Position numbers and translations under genes: made by a program. DNA of 5,730 nt from Anaerolineaceae bacterium (GTDB lineage: Bacteria > Chloroflexota > Anaerolineae > Anaerolineales > Anaerolineaceae), in assembly GCA_027348305.1 (NCBI GenBank), contig DAIEPS010000126.1, positions 1-5,730 of the forward strand. Reading direction: 5' to 3'. Below the pieces are notes generated by a model. The model searched no databases. It was not told the origin of the DNA and saw nothing but the letters and a program-made list of their open reading frames with translations. Shown here piece after piece: positions 1 through 5,730 of the stretch. How positions within the stretch are numbered: the stretch's first letter is position 1; each line of letters starts with the position of its first letter.

Positions 1-2394
1 CTTGAGATCCATCACCTTGAATCCGCGGGTTGAACGTCCGCTCATGGAAATGACCTTGACCTTCAAACGCAGCATGATACCGCCTGAAGAGATCATGGTG
101 ACATCATCATCATCCTGAACAACCCGGGCATCGGCAATCTCGCCGATCTTTGGCAGGCTCTTTTGATCGATGGTTGCCACGCCACCGGTTGCCCTGCCCT
201 TGGTCGGGTATTCTTGCAATTTGGAACATTTACCAAACCCGTTCTCGGTCACGACCAGCAGCTTGCCGTTGGGCTCGATCACATCCATTGAAGCCAGTTT
301 GTCGCCGGGTTTAAGGTTTATGCCGGTTACCCCGGCTGCCTGTCTGCCCATGGTGCGGATGGAAGTTTCCTTGATGCGCAGTGCCTGTCCGCGCCGGGTG
401 ACCATGATGATCTCGTCTTTGCCTGTGGTCAGCTTGACCCAGCCCAGCTTGTCGTTCTCATCCAGGTTCATCGCGATCAACCCTGAAGGTCTCACGCTGG
501 CAAACTCAGAAAGCTCCACACGTTTCACTCGGCCCATAACCGTAGCCATGGTGAAACAGGAACCATTTTCAAAATTAGGCACCGAAACGGCCGCTGTGAT
601 GCGTTCATTGGGGTCCATAGCCAGCACATTGACAATGGGGATGCCGCGGTCGGTTCGATTAGCATCCGGAATCTGGTAAACCTTTTCAGAATAAACTTTG
701 CCCTTATCCGAGAAGAACAAAAGCGTATGCAGGGTGCGCGCGGGCACCAGCAGCACTACTTCGTCCTCGCTGCGGACGGTCTGACCCGAAACGCCGCGTC
801 CGCCGCGGCCCTGAGTGCGGTACAGGTTGGCGGCCACGCGTTTAATGTATCCACGCTGGGTGAAGGTGATCAGTACGGATTCATCCGCGACCAGGTCTTC
901 TTCCTTCAATTCCTCGTGGGCTTCAGCAACAATGCGTGTGCGCCGTTCATCACCGGTTTTTTCGGCCACCAGCGCCAGATCTTCTTTGATCACAGCCAGG
1001 ATCTTCTTGGGGTTGGCAAGCAGATCTTCAAGATATTCGATTCTCGAGAGCACTTCGCGGTGCTCGTCCTCGATCTTCTGACGTTCAAGCGCTGATAATC
1101 TGCGCAACTGCATATCCAAGATCGCCTGTGCCTGGATCTCGGTGAGCCCAAAGCGGCTGACCAAATTAGCCTTCGCCACATCGGGGTCTTTGGATTCGCG
1201 GATGGTCTTGATCACATCATCCAGGTTGGCCAATGCGATCAGTAAGCCGTCCAATATGTGCGCGCGGGCACGAGCTTTATCCAGTTCAAATTGTGAGCGC
1301 CGGGTGATGATCTCCTGCCGGTGTTCAATAAAGATCTGCAGGGCGCGTTTAAGTGACAAAAGTTTAGGCTGGGCATCCACCAGCGCCAATAGATGAACGC
1401 TGAATGTGGATTGGAGAGCCGTGTATTTGTAAAGTTGGTTAAGTACCTGGTTGGGTTGTGCTCCGCGGCGCAGTTCGATCACAATGCTCATGCCACGGCG
1501 ATCAGATTCATCACGCAGATCAGAGATCGCGTCGAGTTTTCCACCACGCGCCAACTCAGCAATACGTTCGATCAGGCTGGTCTTGTTCACCTGGTAGGGG
1601 ATCTCGGTGATGACGATCTTGAAGCGGTTGCCCTTCATCTCTTCAATGTGAGCCATGCCGCGCACGACCAATCGTCCACGCCCGGTGCTGTAAGCCTGCA
1701 TAATGCTGTCGCGGCCTACGATCATGCCTCCGGTCGGGAAATCAGGTCCATGGACGAACTGCATCAGGTCTTCAACTGAAATATCGTCCACTTCATCGAA
1801 ATGGTCGATCATGTATCCGGTGGCGGCAGAAAGCTCCTTGAGGTTATGCGGGGGGATACTGGTCGCCATACCTACGGCGATACCAGAAGATCCGTTGAGT
1901 AGCAGATTCGGCAATTTCGAAGGCAATACAGTCGGTTCCTTGAGCGAGCCATCAAAATTGTCAACAAACTCAACCGTATTCTTGTCGATATCCTGCAGCA
2001 TCTCTTCTGCGGTGTTGTGCAAACGGGCCTCGGTATACCTCATGGCCGCCGGGGAGTCTCCGTCAATCGAGCCAAAGTTACCCTGGCCATCCACCAGCAT
2101 GTAACGCATCGAGAAATCCTGCGCCATTCTGGCCATGGAATCATAAATCGAGACATCGCCATGCGGGTGATACTTGCCAAGCACTTCACCCACGATACGC
2201 GCGGATTTCTTGAATGCCGTATTGGAACGGATGCCCATATCGTACATGGCATAGAGGATACGCCGGTGGACAGGCTTGAGTCCGTCGCGTGCATCTGGCA
2301 GGGCCCTGGCCACAATTACGCTCATGGCATAATCAAGGTAAGCCGAGCGCATTTGTTCATCAATATCGACTTGTTGTATGTTTCCGAAATCCAT
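1..2394 (-). CDS. gyrA: DNA gyrase subunit A (partial, C-terminal end outside window)
   Basis: This gene encodes the DNA-cleaving and rejoining subunit of gyrase (A2B2), which introduces negative supercoils. I translated the minus strand from the ATG at 2394-2392 and found one open frame of 798 codons reaching the left edge, so the stop is not seen. The N-terminus reads MDFGNIQQVDIDEQM, followed by the family blocks YAMSVIVARALPDARDGL and KPVHRRILYAM. The QRDR contains HPHGDVSIYD (residues 76-85). The catalytic tyrosine is Y120, preceded by R119, within AAMRYTEARL. DMQLRRLSALE follows the coiled-coil region. The GyrA box QGRGGRG is at residues 528-534 (bases 813-793), in the C-terminal DNA-wrapping pinwheel, and it supports gyrase A over ParC. 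The last visible residues (RSTRGFKVMDLK) resemble the final blade, so from family length perhaps 20-40 residues are missing. Valine 81 sits where E. coli has Ser83. The long plus-strand ORFs across this span are shadows. Confidence 0.97.
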   Translation of the reverse strand, partial: MDFGNIQQVDIDEQMRSAYLDYAMSVIVARALPDARDGLKPVHRRILYAMYDMGIRSNTAFKKSARIVGEVLGKYHPHGDVSIYDSMARMAQDFSMRYMLVDGQGNFGSIDGDSPAAMRYTEARLHNTAEEMLQDIDKNTVEFVDNFDGSLKEPTVLPSKLPNLLLNGSSGIAVGMATSIPPHNLKELSAATGYMIDHFDEVDDISVEDLMQFVHGPDFPTGGMIVGRDSIMQAYSTGRGRLVVRGMAHIEEMKGNRFKIVITEIPYQVNKTSLIERIAELARGGKLDAISDLRDESDRRGMSIVIELRRGAQPNQVLNQLYKYTALQSTFSVHLLALVDAQPKLLSLKRALQIFIEHRQEIITRRSQFELDKARARAHILDGLLIALANLDDVIKTIRESKDPDVAKANLVSRFGLTEIQAQAILDMQLRRLSALERQKIEDEHREVLSRIEYLEDLLANPKKILAVIKEDLALVAEKTGDERRTRIVAEAHEELKEEDLVADESVLITFTQRGYIKRVAANLYRTQGRGGRGVSGQTVRSEDEVVLLVPARTLHTLLFFSDKGKVYSEKVYQIPDANRTDRGIPIVNVLAMDPNERITAAVSVPNFENGSCFTMATVMGRVKRVELSEFASVRPSGLIAMNLDENDKLGWVKLTTGKDEIIMVTRRGQALRIKETSIRTMGRQAAGVTGINLKPGDKLASMDVIEPNGKLLVVTENGFGKCSKLQEYPTKGRATGGVATIDQKSLPKIGEIADARVVQDDDDVTMISSGGIMLRLKVKVISMSGRSTRGFKVMDLK

Positions 2395-2400
2395 TTGTGT

Positions 2401-2407
2401 CTTCCTT
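2401..2407 (-). promoter_or_regulatory. gyrA ribosome binding site
   Basis: On the minus strand the sequence AAGGAAG lies six bases before the gyrA ATG (AGGA is eight bases away). This is a good Shine-Dalgarno match at normal spacing. It supports the start at 2394 over the next in-frame ATG (2352), which would remove 14 residues typical of GyrA N-termini. Confidence 0.75.
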
Positions 2408-2428
2408 CGAGATGAGAATAACCGGCTA

Positions 2429-2434
2429 ATTATA
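2429..2434 (-). promoter_or_regulatory. gyrA promoter, -10 element
   Basis: The minus strand reads TATAAT here, a perfect -10 hexamer, 34 bases upstream of the gyrA ATG. Transcription would begin near 2422 and give a leader of roughly 25-30 nt that contains the Shine-Dalgarno. No good -35 box is seen: at 17-bp spacing the hexamer is ATGGAG (2457-2452). The promoter is therefore inferred from the -10 and its placement alone. Confidence 0.55.
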
Positions 2435-2459
2435 CCCCAAGTCACCCTTCACTCCATTT

Positions 2460-2500
2460 TTCTTAATATTGTCATCCTCTCGCGCGTCATTATTCTTAAT
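2460..2500 (+). repeat. Pair of 8-bp direct repeats, possible regulator site upstream of pstS
   Basis: The octamer TTCTTAAT occurs at 2460-2467 and again at 2493-2500, exactly 33 bp apart, which is about three helical turns. Both copies lie upstream of the pstS -10 element and also upstream of the gyrA promoter on the other strand. Response regulators of the PhoB family bind direct repeats with 11-bp periodicity, and the cyanobacterial Pho box core is of the type PyTTAAPyPy. CTTAATTT at 2495-2502 fits that core, while CTTAATAT at 2462-2469 fits less well. The intermediate 11-bp positions (near 2473 and 2484) do not carry copies, so the assignment is weak. The region is AT-rich and short repeats can arise by chance. 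Confidence 0.25.
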
Positions 2501-2526
2501 TTTTCCAGTTCATGGATTTTTTCCGA

Positions 2527-2532
2527 TATAAT
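2527..2532 (+). promoter_or_regulatory. pstS operon promoter, -10 element (leaderless arrangement)
   Basis: A perfect TATAAT hexamer ends seven bases before the pstS ATG at 2540. A start site at the usual distance would fall on or next to the A of the ATG, giving an mRNA with almost no leader. No Shine-Dalgarno is present before the ATG (the bases are CAGTATC), which agrees with a leaderless transcript. The -35 region is poor: 2504-2509 reads TCCAGT at 17-bp spacing. A weak -35 is common at activator-dependent Pho promoters, but activation is an inference here. Confidence 0.5.
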
Positions 2533-2539
2533 CAGTATC

Positions 2540-3436
2540 ATGAGGCAAAAGTGCGGTTTTATTCTTTGTTTACTTCTCCTCTGTCTTACAGCCTGCGGCT
2601 CAACGACAGGTTCGAACGCATCCAATTCTGCATCAACCTCTCCATCCAAATACATTGACAATAAAGGTTCAGACACTATCGTCAACCTGGCGCTGGCCTG
2701 GGCTGAACGCTATCAAACGATTAGACCGGATGTACAGATCTCTGTCACCGGTGGCGGAAGTGGTACAGGGCTGACCGCGCTGGTCAATAGATCCGTGGAT
2801 ATTGCCAATGCTTCACGCCAGATCAAACCCGAAGAGATGGACGCCGCCAAAAAAGAAGGCCTGAACCCTCAGGAATTTATCATCGCCCGCGATGCGATTG
2901 CGGTGATCGTCAACCCTGAAAACCCGGTAGACCACTTGACCCTGACCCAGCTTTCTGCCATTTACCGCGGCGAGATCACCAATTGGAAGGAAGTGGGCGG
3001 CGAGGACCGTCCCATAGTGTGCCTTTCGCGCGAAACCAATTCAGGCACGCACGTCTTCTTCCTCGAAACCGTGATCCGATTGGGAAGTAAAGAAGACAAG
3101 ACTATTTTTTCTGCGAACACTTTGCTGCTACCCTCATCTGAAGGCATCATTTCTGAAGTAAGAGAAAACCCAAACGCCATCGGCTATGATGGGTTGGGCT
3201 ATGTCACCGCGGATGTCAAGATGCTGGCAATTTCTTCACTCAAAACACCCGATGTTTTTGTAATTCCGTCTGCGGCCACCGTTGCAGATAATTCATATTT
3301 GATCTCACGTAATTTATACATGTACACACCTGATGTACCGACAGGTGAAGTTAAAGCCTATCTCGATTGGATCATGTCACCAGAGGCGCAGAAAATTGTA
3401 AAAGACCTGGGTTTTGTTCCCATCGTTGGCAATTAG
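2540..3436 (+). CDS. pstS: Phosphate ABC transporter, substrate-binding lipoprotein PstS
   Basis: This is the extracytoplasmic receptor that captures inorganic phosphate and delivers it to PstC/PstA. The product is 298 residues. It begins with a lipoprotein signal peptide: MRQK, a Leu/Cys-rich hydrophobic core, and the lipobox LTAC with the lipidated cysteine at C19. A Ser/Thr/Asn-rich tether (about 20-37) follows. The type II periplasmic-binding fold carries the family phosphate-binding segments: KGSDTIV (42-48), GGGSGTG (71-77) and SRETNSGT (163-170). The segments LTQLSAIYRGEITNWKEVGG and NAIGYDGLGYV are also typical of the short PstS family. The start at 2540 was chosen because it gives a clean signal peptide right after a promoter. 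The frame is open upstream to an ATG at 2378, but that would overlap gyrA and put about 54 unrelated residues before the signal peptide. No Shine-Dalgarno precedes the ATG. It is the first gene of the operon, with pstC 10 nt downstream. Confidence 0.95.
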   Translation: MRQKCGFILCLLLLCLTACGSTTGSNASNSASTSPSKYIDNKGSDTIVNLALAWAERYQTIRPDVQISVTGGGSGTGLTALVNRSVDIANASRQIKPEEMDAAKKEGLNPQEFIIARDAIAVIVNPENPVDHLTLTQLSAIYRGEITNWKEVGGEDRPIVCLSRETNSGTHVFFLETVIRLGSKEDKTIFSANTLLLPSSEGIISEVRENPNAIGYDGLGYVTADVKMLAISSLKTPDVFVIPSAATVADNSYLISRNLYMYTPDVPTGEVKAYLDWIMSPEAQKIVKDLGFVPIVGN

Positions 3437-3446
3437 AGAGAGAAAA

Positions 3447-4343
3447 ATGGGTCCAAAGAAGCAAATCGGCAATGTAATGATCACCAGTATCATCAAAATA
3501 TGCGGTTATTCCAGCATTTTATTTGTGGGTTTGATCCTGGTGTTCCTGTTGAAGGAAGGTCTTCCCGCGCTTAAAGATGTACCTTTAACGAGCATTTTTA
3601 ATGTCCGCTGGTATCCGATTGAAGGGTATTTCGGTATTCTTCCGCTGGTTTTTGGCACGCTGCTGGTCACCATCAGTGCCACGCTGATCGCCCTCCCCTT
3701 CGGGATCGGAACTGCAATCTATATCTCTGAGATCGCACCCCGGTGGATCAAAGAAATCTTGAAACCCATCGTTGAAATTTTGGCCGGCATTCCCTCTGTT
3801 GTCTTGGGGTTCATCGGCATCCTGGTCATTGTCCCCTTCTTTCGTAAATTTCTCGATCTGCCCACCGGCCTCACCGCCTTTACCGGAGCTGTCCTGCTGG
3901 GCTTGATCGCCATCCCCACCATCGTATCGGTAGCCGAGGACGCGTTGAATACTGTCCCACCCGGTTACAGACAGGCCGGCCTGGCGCTTGGCGCCACTCG
4001 CTGGCAGACCATCTGGGGTGTTACCGTCCCTTCTGCCAAGACAGGCATTCTGACGGCTATCATGCTCGGCATCGGACGCGCCCTGGGTGAAACCATGGCC
4101 GTGATGATGGTCACCGGCAACGCACCAGTCATGCCTTCAGGATTGAATGCCCTGTTTGAACCGGTGCGCACCATGACCGCCACCATCGCTTCTGAGATGG
4201 GCGAAGTCGCCACCGGCAGCCAGCACTATCAGGTGCTCTTTTTGATCGGCATTTTTCTATTTCTCTTTTCACTGGTCATCAATATCATTGCCAGCGCGGT
4301 CAGCACCAAACAGCGTAAACGCGCAGAACGGATTCTTTCATGA
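3447..4343 (+). CDS. pstC: Phosphate ABC transporter permease PstC
   Basis: This is one of the two membrane subunits that form the phosphate channel, paired with PstA. The 298-residue protein shows six likely membrane segments at about 12-36, 62-88, 110-131, 140-162, 196-222 and 262-285. The cytoplasmic EAA loop that docks on PstB lies at about 164-190 (EDALNTVPPGYRQAGLALG, then ATRWQTIW). The Pst permease signature GRALGETMAVMMVTGN lies at 210-225, and its GETMAV form marks PstC rather than PstA. The ATG at 3447 was chosen because the purine-rich run AGAGAGAAAA (3437-3446), a modest ribosome binding site, immediately precedes it and the start lies just after the pstS stop. An in-frame ATG at 3414 would overlap pstS by 23 bases and has no Shine-Dalgarno. 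The C-terminus is basic (KQRKRAER), as expected for a cytoplasmic end. The stop overlaps the pstA start as ATGA. Confidence 0.95.
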   Translation: MGPKKQIGNVMITSIIKICGYSSILFVGLILVFLLKEGLPALKDVPLTSIFNVRWYPIEGYFGILPLVFGTLLVTISATLIALPFGIGTAIYISEIAPRWIKEILKPIVEILAGIPSVVLGFIGILVIVPFFRKFLDLPTGLTAFTGAVLLGLIAIPTIVSVAEDALNTVPPGYRQAGLALGATRWQTIWGVTVPSAKTGILTAIMLGIGRALGETMAVMMVTGNAPVMPSGLNALFEPVRTMTATIASEMGEVATGSQHYQVLFLIGIFLFLFSLVINIIASAVSTKQRKRAERILS

Positions 4344-5209
4344 GTTCGCTCAATGAACCTCGACGCAAAACGAAGATCATCGAAAGCCTGGGATTTACCC
4401 TCCTGCGCTTGATCACGCTGATAACCGTAATTCCCATCCTTGGATTGGTCGCCTATATCATCCTTAAGGGTGCGCCAGCTTTTAGCTGGCAATTCCTTAC
4501 CGCCGCACCCACGGACGGTATGCGCGAAGGCGGCATTCTGCCCGCCATCATCGGCACGCTTTACCTGACGCTTGGTACCGCACTGTTCTCGGTGCCCCTT
4601 GGCGTGGCGGCTGGCATCTACATCGCCGAATACGCGCAAGACAACCGCTGGACACGCCTGATCCGCATCGCCATTATCAACCTGGCCGGTATTCCCTCGG
4701 TGGTTTACGGCCTGTTCGGCCTCGGCTTGTTCGTACTCTTTTTGAAGTTCGGCACAAGCATCCTCTCAGCGTCGCTGACCCTCTCCATTATGACCCTGCC
4801 GGTGATCATCAGCACCACAGAAGAAGCGCTGCGCAGTGTTCCCAACTCATTTAGAGTGGTCTCCACCTCGCTGGGCGCCACCCGCTGGCAAACCATCTGG
4901 AAGGTCATTCTGCCCCAGGGGCTGCCTGGCATCATCACCGGTGTCATCCTCGGGCTTGAACGCGCCGCAGGCGAAACAGCACCGATCCTCTTCACCGGCG
5001 CCACCTTCTTCCTGCCCGAACTGCCCAAATCCATCATGGATTCAACCATGGCGCTGCCTTACCATATCTTCGTTATCTCAACGCAAGTGCCTGGCATGCC
5101 GATCAAGATCCAGTACGGCACCGTGCTGGTGCTCTTGATCTTTGTGCTTGGAATGAACCTGGTCGCCACCATCATCCGCAGCCGGGCACGCGCGAAAAGG
5201 CAGTGGTAG
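4340..5209 (+). CDS. pstA: Phosphate ABC transporter permease PstA
   Basis: This is the second channel-forming membrane subunit, partner of PstC. The 289-residue protein has six likely membrane segments at about 20-43, 66-96, 112-136, 140-160, 192-218 and 257-280. Its basic N-terminus (RRKTK) and C-terminus (RSRARAKR) both fit the cytoplasm. The EAA loop lies at about 161-187 (EEALRSVPNSFRVVSTSLGA, then TRWQTIW). The motif ERAAGETAPILFTG (207-220) is diagnostic of PstA, with GETAP where PstC has GETMA. The start codon overlaps the pstC stop in the sequence ATGA (4340-4343) and only a weak purine stretch precedes it, so translation is probably coupled to pstC. The gene ends one base before the pstB ATG. 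The paralogous PstC carries the same ten residues LGATRWQTIW in its own docking loop. Confidence 0.95.
   Translation: MSSLNEPRRKTKIIESLGFTLLRLITLITVIPILGLVAYIILKGAPAFSWQFLTAAPTDGMREGGILPAIIGTLYLTLGTALFSVPLGVAAGIYIAEYAQDNRWTRLIRIAIINLAGIPSVVYGLFGLGLFVLFLKFGTSILSASLTLSIMTLPVIISTTEEALRSVPNSFRVVSTSLGATRWQTIWKVILPQGLPGIITGVILGLERAAGETAPILFTGATFFLPELPKSIMDSTMALPYHIFVISTQVPGMPIKIQYGTVLVLLIFVLGMNLVATIIRSRARAKRQW
5195..5200 (+). promoter_or_regulatory. pstB ribosome binding site
   Basis: The sequence AAAAGG lies inside the last codons of pstA, ten bases before the pstB ATG at 5211. It is a moderate Shine-Dalgarno match at slightly long spacing. It supports the 5211 start together with the tight one-base gap to the pstA stop. 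Confidence 0.4.
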
Positions 5210-5210
5210 C

Positions 5211-5730
5211 ATGAAGAAATTCACCGTACGCGACCTGAGCATCCGCTACTCAGACGAGAATGAAAGTCTGCGCAAGATTAATATGGAGATCGAAGCCAAC
5301 GCCATCACAGTGCTTTTTGGCCCTGCCGGCGGCGGAAAATCCACTTTCCTGCGCGTGTTGAACCGCCTCAACGACCTGGCGGACGTCAAGACCATGACCG
5401 GCGAGGTGTTGTTCAACGGCATCAATATCTTGGACCCGAAACTGGACGTGATCGAACTGCGCCGCAAGATCGGCATGGTTTTCTCGCGACCTGTGCCTCT
5501 GCCCCTCTCCATCTATGAAAATGTGGCTTACGGACTGATGATGGCCGGTGAACGCAACAAAAAGAAACTGGATAATGCCGTCGAGAGCGCCCTGCGCCAG
5601 GCTGTCTTGTGGGACGAAGTCTACGACCGCCTTTCCGATTCCGGTTTCGCCATCTCTGGCGGGCAGCAGCAGCGCCTGTGCCTGGCCCGCGTGCTTGCGC
5701 TCGAGCCTGAAGTCATCATGCTCGATGAAC
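5211..5730 (+). CDS. pstB: Phosphate ABC transporter ATP-binding protein PstB (partial, C-terminal end outside window)
   Basis: This is the cytoplasmic ATPase that powers phosphate import through PstC/PstA. The first 173 codons are visible, of about 250-270 usual for the family; the frame is open to the right edge. The Walker A motif GPAGGGKST is at residues 37-45. The Pst-like insert RVLNRLNDL follows. The segment IGMVFSRPVPLPLSIYENVAYG (87-108, counting through both halves) is the Q-loop region, the ABC signature ISGGQQQRLCLAR spans about residues 150-162, and the start of Walker B (VIMLDE) ends the window. In most PstB proteins the Q-loop reads FQ.PNPFP; here the glutamine is serine (S92, codon TCG at 5484-5486) and PNPFP is PVPLP. 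All other visible catalytic motifs are intact, so the gene looks functional. It follows pstA by one base. The Walker B catalytic glutamate is present (final E); the D-loop and switch histidine are not visible. Confidence 0.93.
   Translation, partial: MKKFTVRDLSIRYSDENESLRKINMEIEANAITVLFGPAGGGKSTFLRVLNRLNDLADVKTMTGEVLFNGINILDPKLDVIELRRKIGMVFSRPVPLPLSIYENVAYGLMMAGERNKKKLDNAVESALRQAVLWDEVYDRLSDSGFAISGGQQQRLCLARVLALEPEVIMLDE

Noticed and set aside
103..114. Four ATC trinucleotides in a row
   Set aside because: They encode four aspartates in the gyrA C-terminal domain on the minus strand; four units are too few to call a repeat locus.
1..2394. Topoisomerase IV subunit A (ParC) instead of GyrA
   Set aside because: An intact GyrA box (QGRGGRG) is present, which ParC lacks or has in degenerate form.
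170..2415. Several plus-strand open frames of 80-170 codons across the left half
   Set aside because: They lie antisense to a continuous 798-codon gyrA frame with every family motif in place; their translations have no recognisable family features.
2471..2490. Two GTCAT motifs as an E. coli-type PhoB box
   Set aside because: They start 15 bp apart, not the 11-bp spacing of PhoB boxes, and the surrounding bases do not match.
2378..2539. N-terminal extension of pstS to an ATG at 2378
   Set aside because: It would overlap the gyrA start, cover both promoters and bury the lipoprotein signal peptide behind 54 residues; the ATG at 2540 gives a normal signal peptide.
3414..3446. Earlier pstC start at 3414, overlapping pstS
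   Set aside because: There is no ribosome binding site before it, while 3447 follows a purine-rich run just after the pstS stop.
4474..4490. Perfect 7-bp inverted repeat (GCCAGCT / AGCTGGC) with a 3-base loop inside pstA
   Set aside because: It lies within coding sequence, has no T-run after it, and can arise by chance; not a credible terminator.
2962..5512. Minus-strand open frames opposite the pst genes (for example 4229-4639 and 4705-5049) and a plus-strand frame at 4836-5138
   Set aside because: They are shadows of pstS, pstC, pstA and pstB, with low-complexity translations and no credible start context.

Overview
The window holds two oppositely oriented housekeeping loci with a 145-base divergent intergenic region between them. 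On the minus strand, positions 2394 down to 1 encode the first 798 codons of DNA gyrase subunit A (gyrA), whose 3' end lies beyond the left edge. On the plus strand, from 2540 to the right edge, lies a phosphate-specific ABC transport operon in the order pstS-pstC-pstA-pstB. Its last gene is cut by the window end at codon 173. No RNA gene, mobile element, CRISPR array or integration scar is visible, and essentially all sequence outside the intergenic region is coding.

The organism is a bacterium of moderate GC content with ordinary bacterial -10 elements. The gyrA and pst protein sequences look to me like those of a Chloroflexota (Anaerolineae-type) bacterium. This is an impression from sequence style, not a demonstrated placement. 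GyrA is certain at family level: it has the catalytic tyrosine (Y120), the QRDR and an intact GyrA box (QGRGGRG, residues 528-534).

The Pst genes make one machine. PstS is a lipoprotein that captures phosphate outside the membrane, PstC and PstA form the channel, and PstB hydrolyses ATP. Gene spacing is tight (10 nt gap, 4 nt overlap, 1 nt gap), which indicates one transcript and translational coupling. Any phoU or two-component genes would have to lie beyond the right edge.

I see no new biological system here. Points worth checking are: a serine in place of the near-invariant Q-loop glutamine of PstB; a consensus TATAAT so close to the pstS ATG that the mRNA would be leaderless; a valine at the GyrA quinolone-contact position (E. 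coli Ser83); and a pair of 8-bp direct repeats 33 bp apart between the two promoters, which could be a regulator site.
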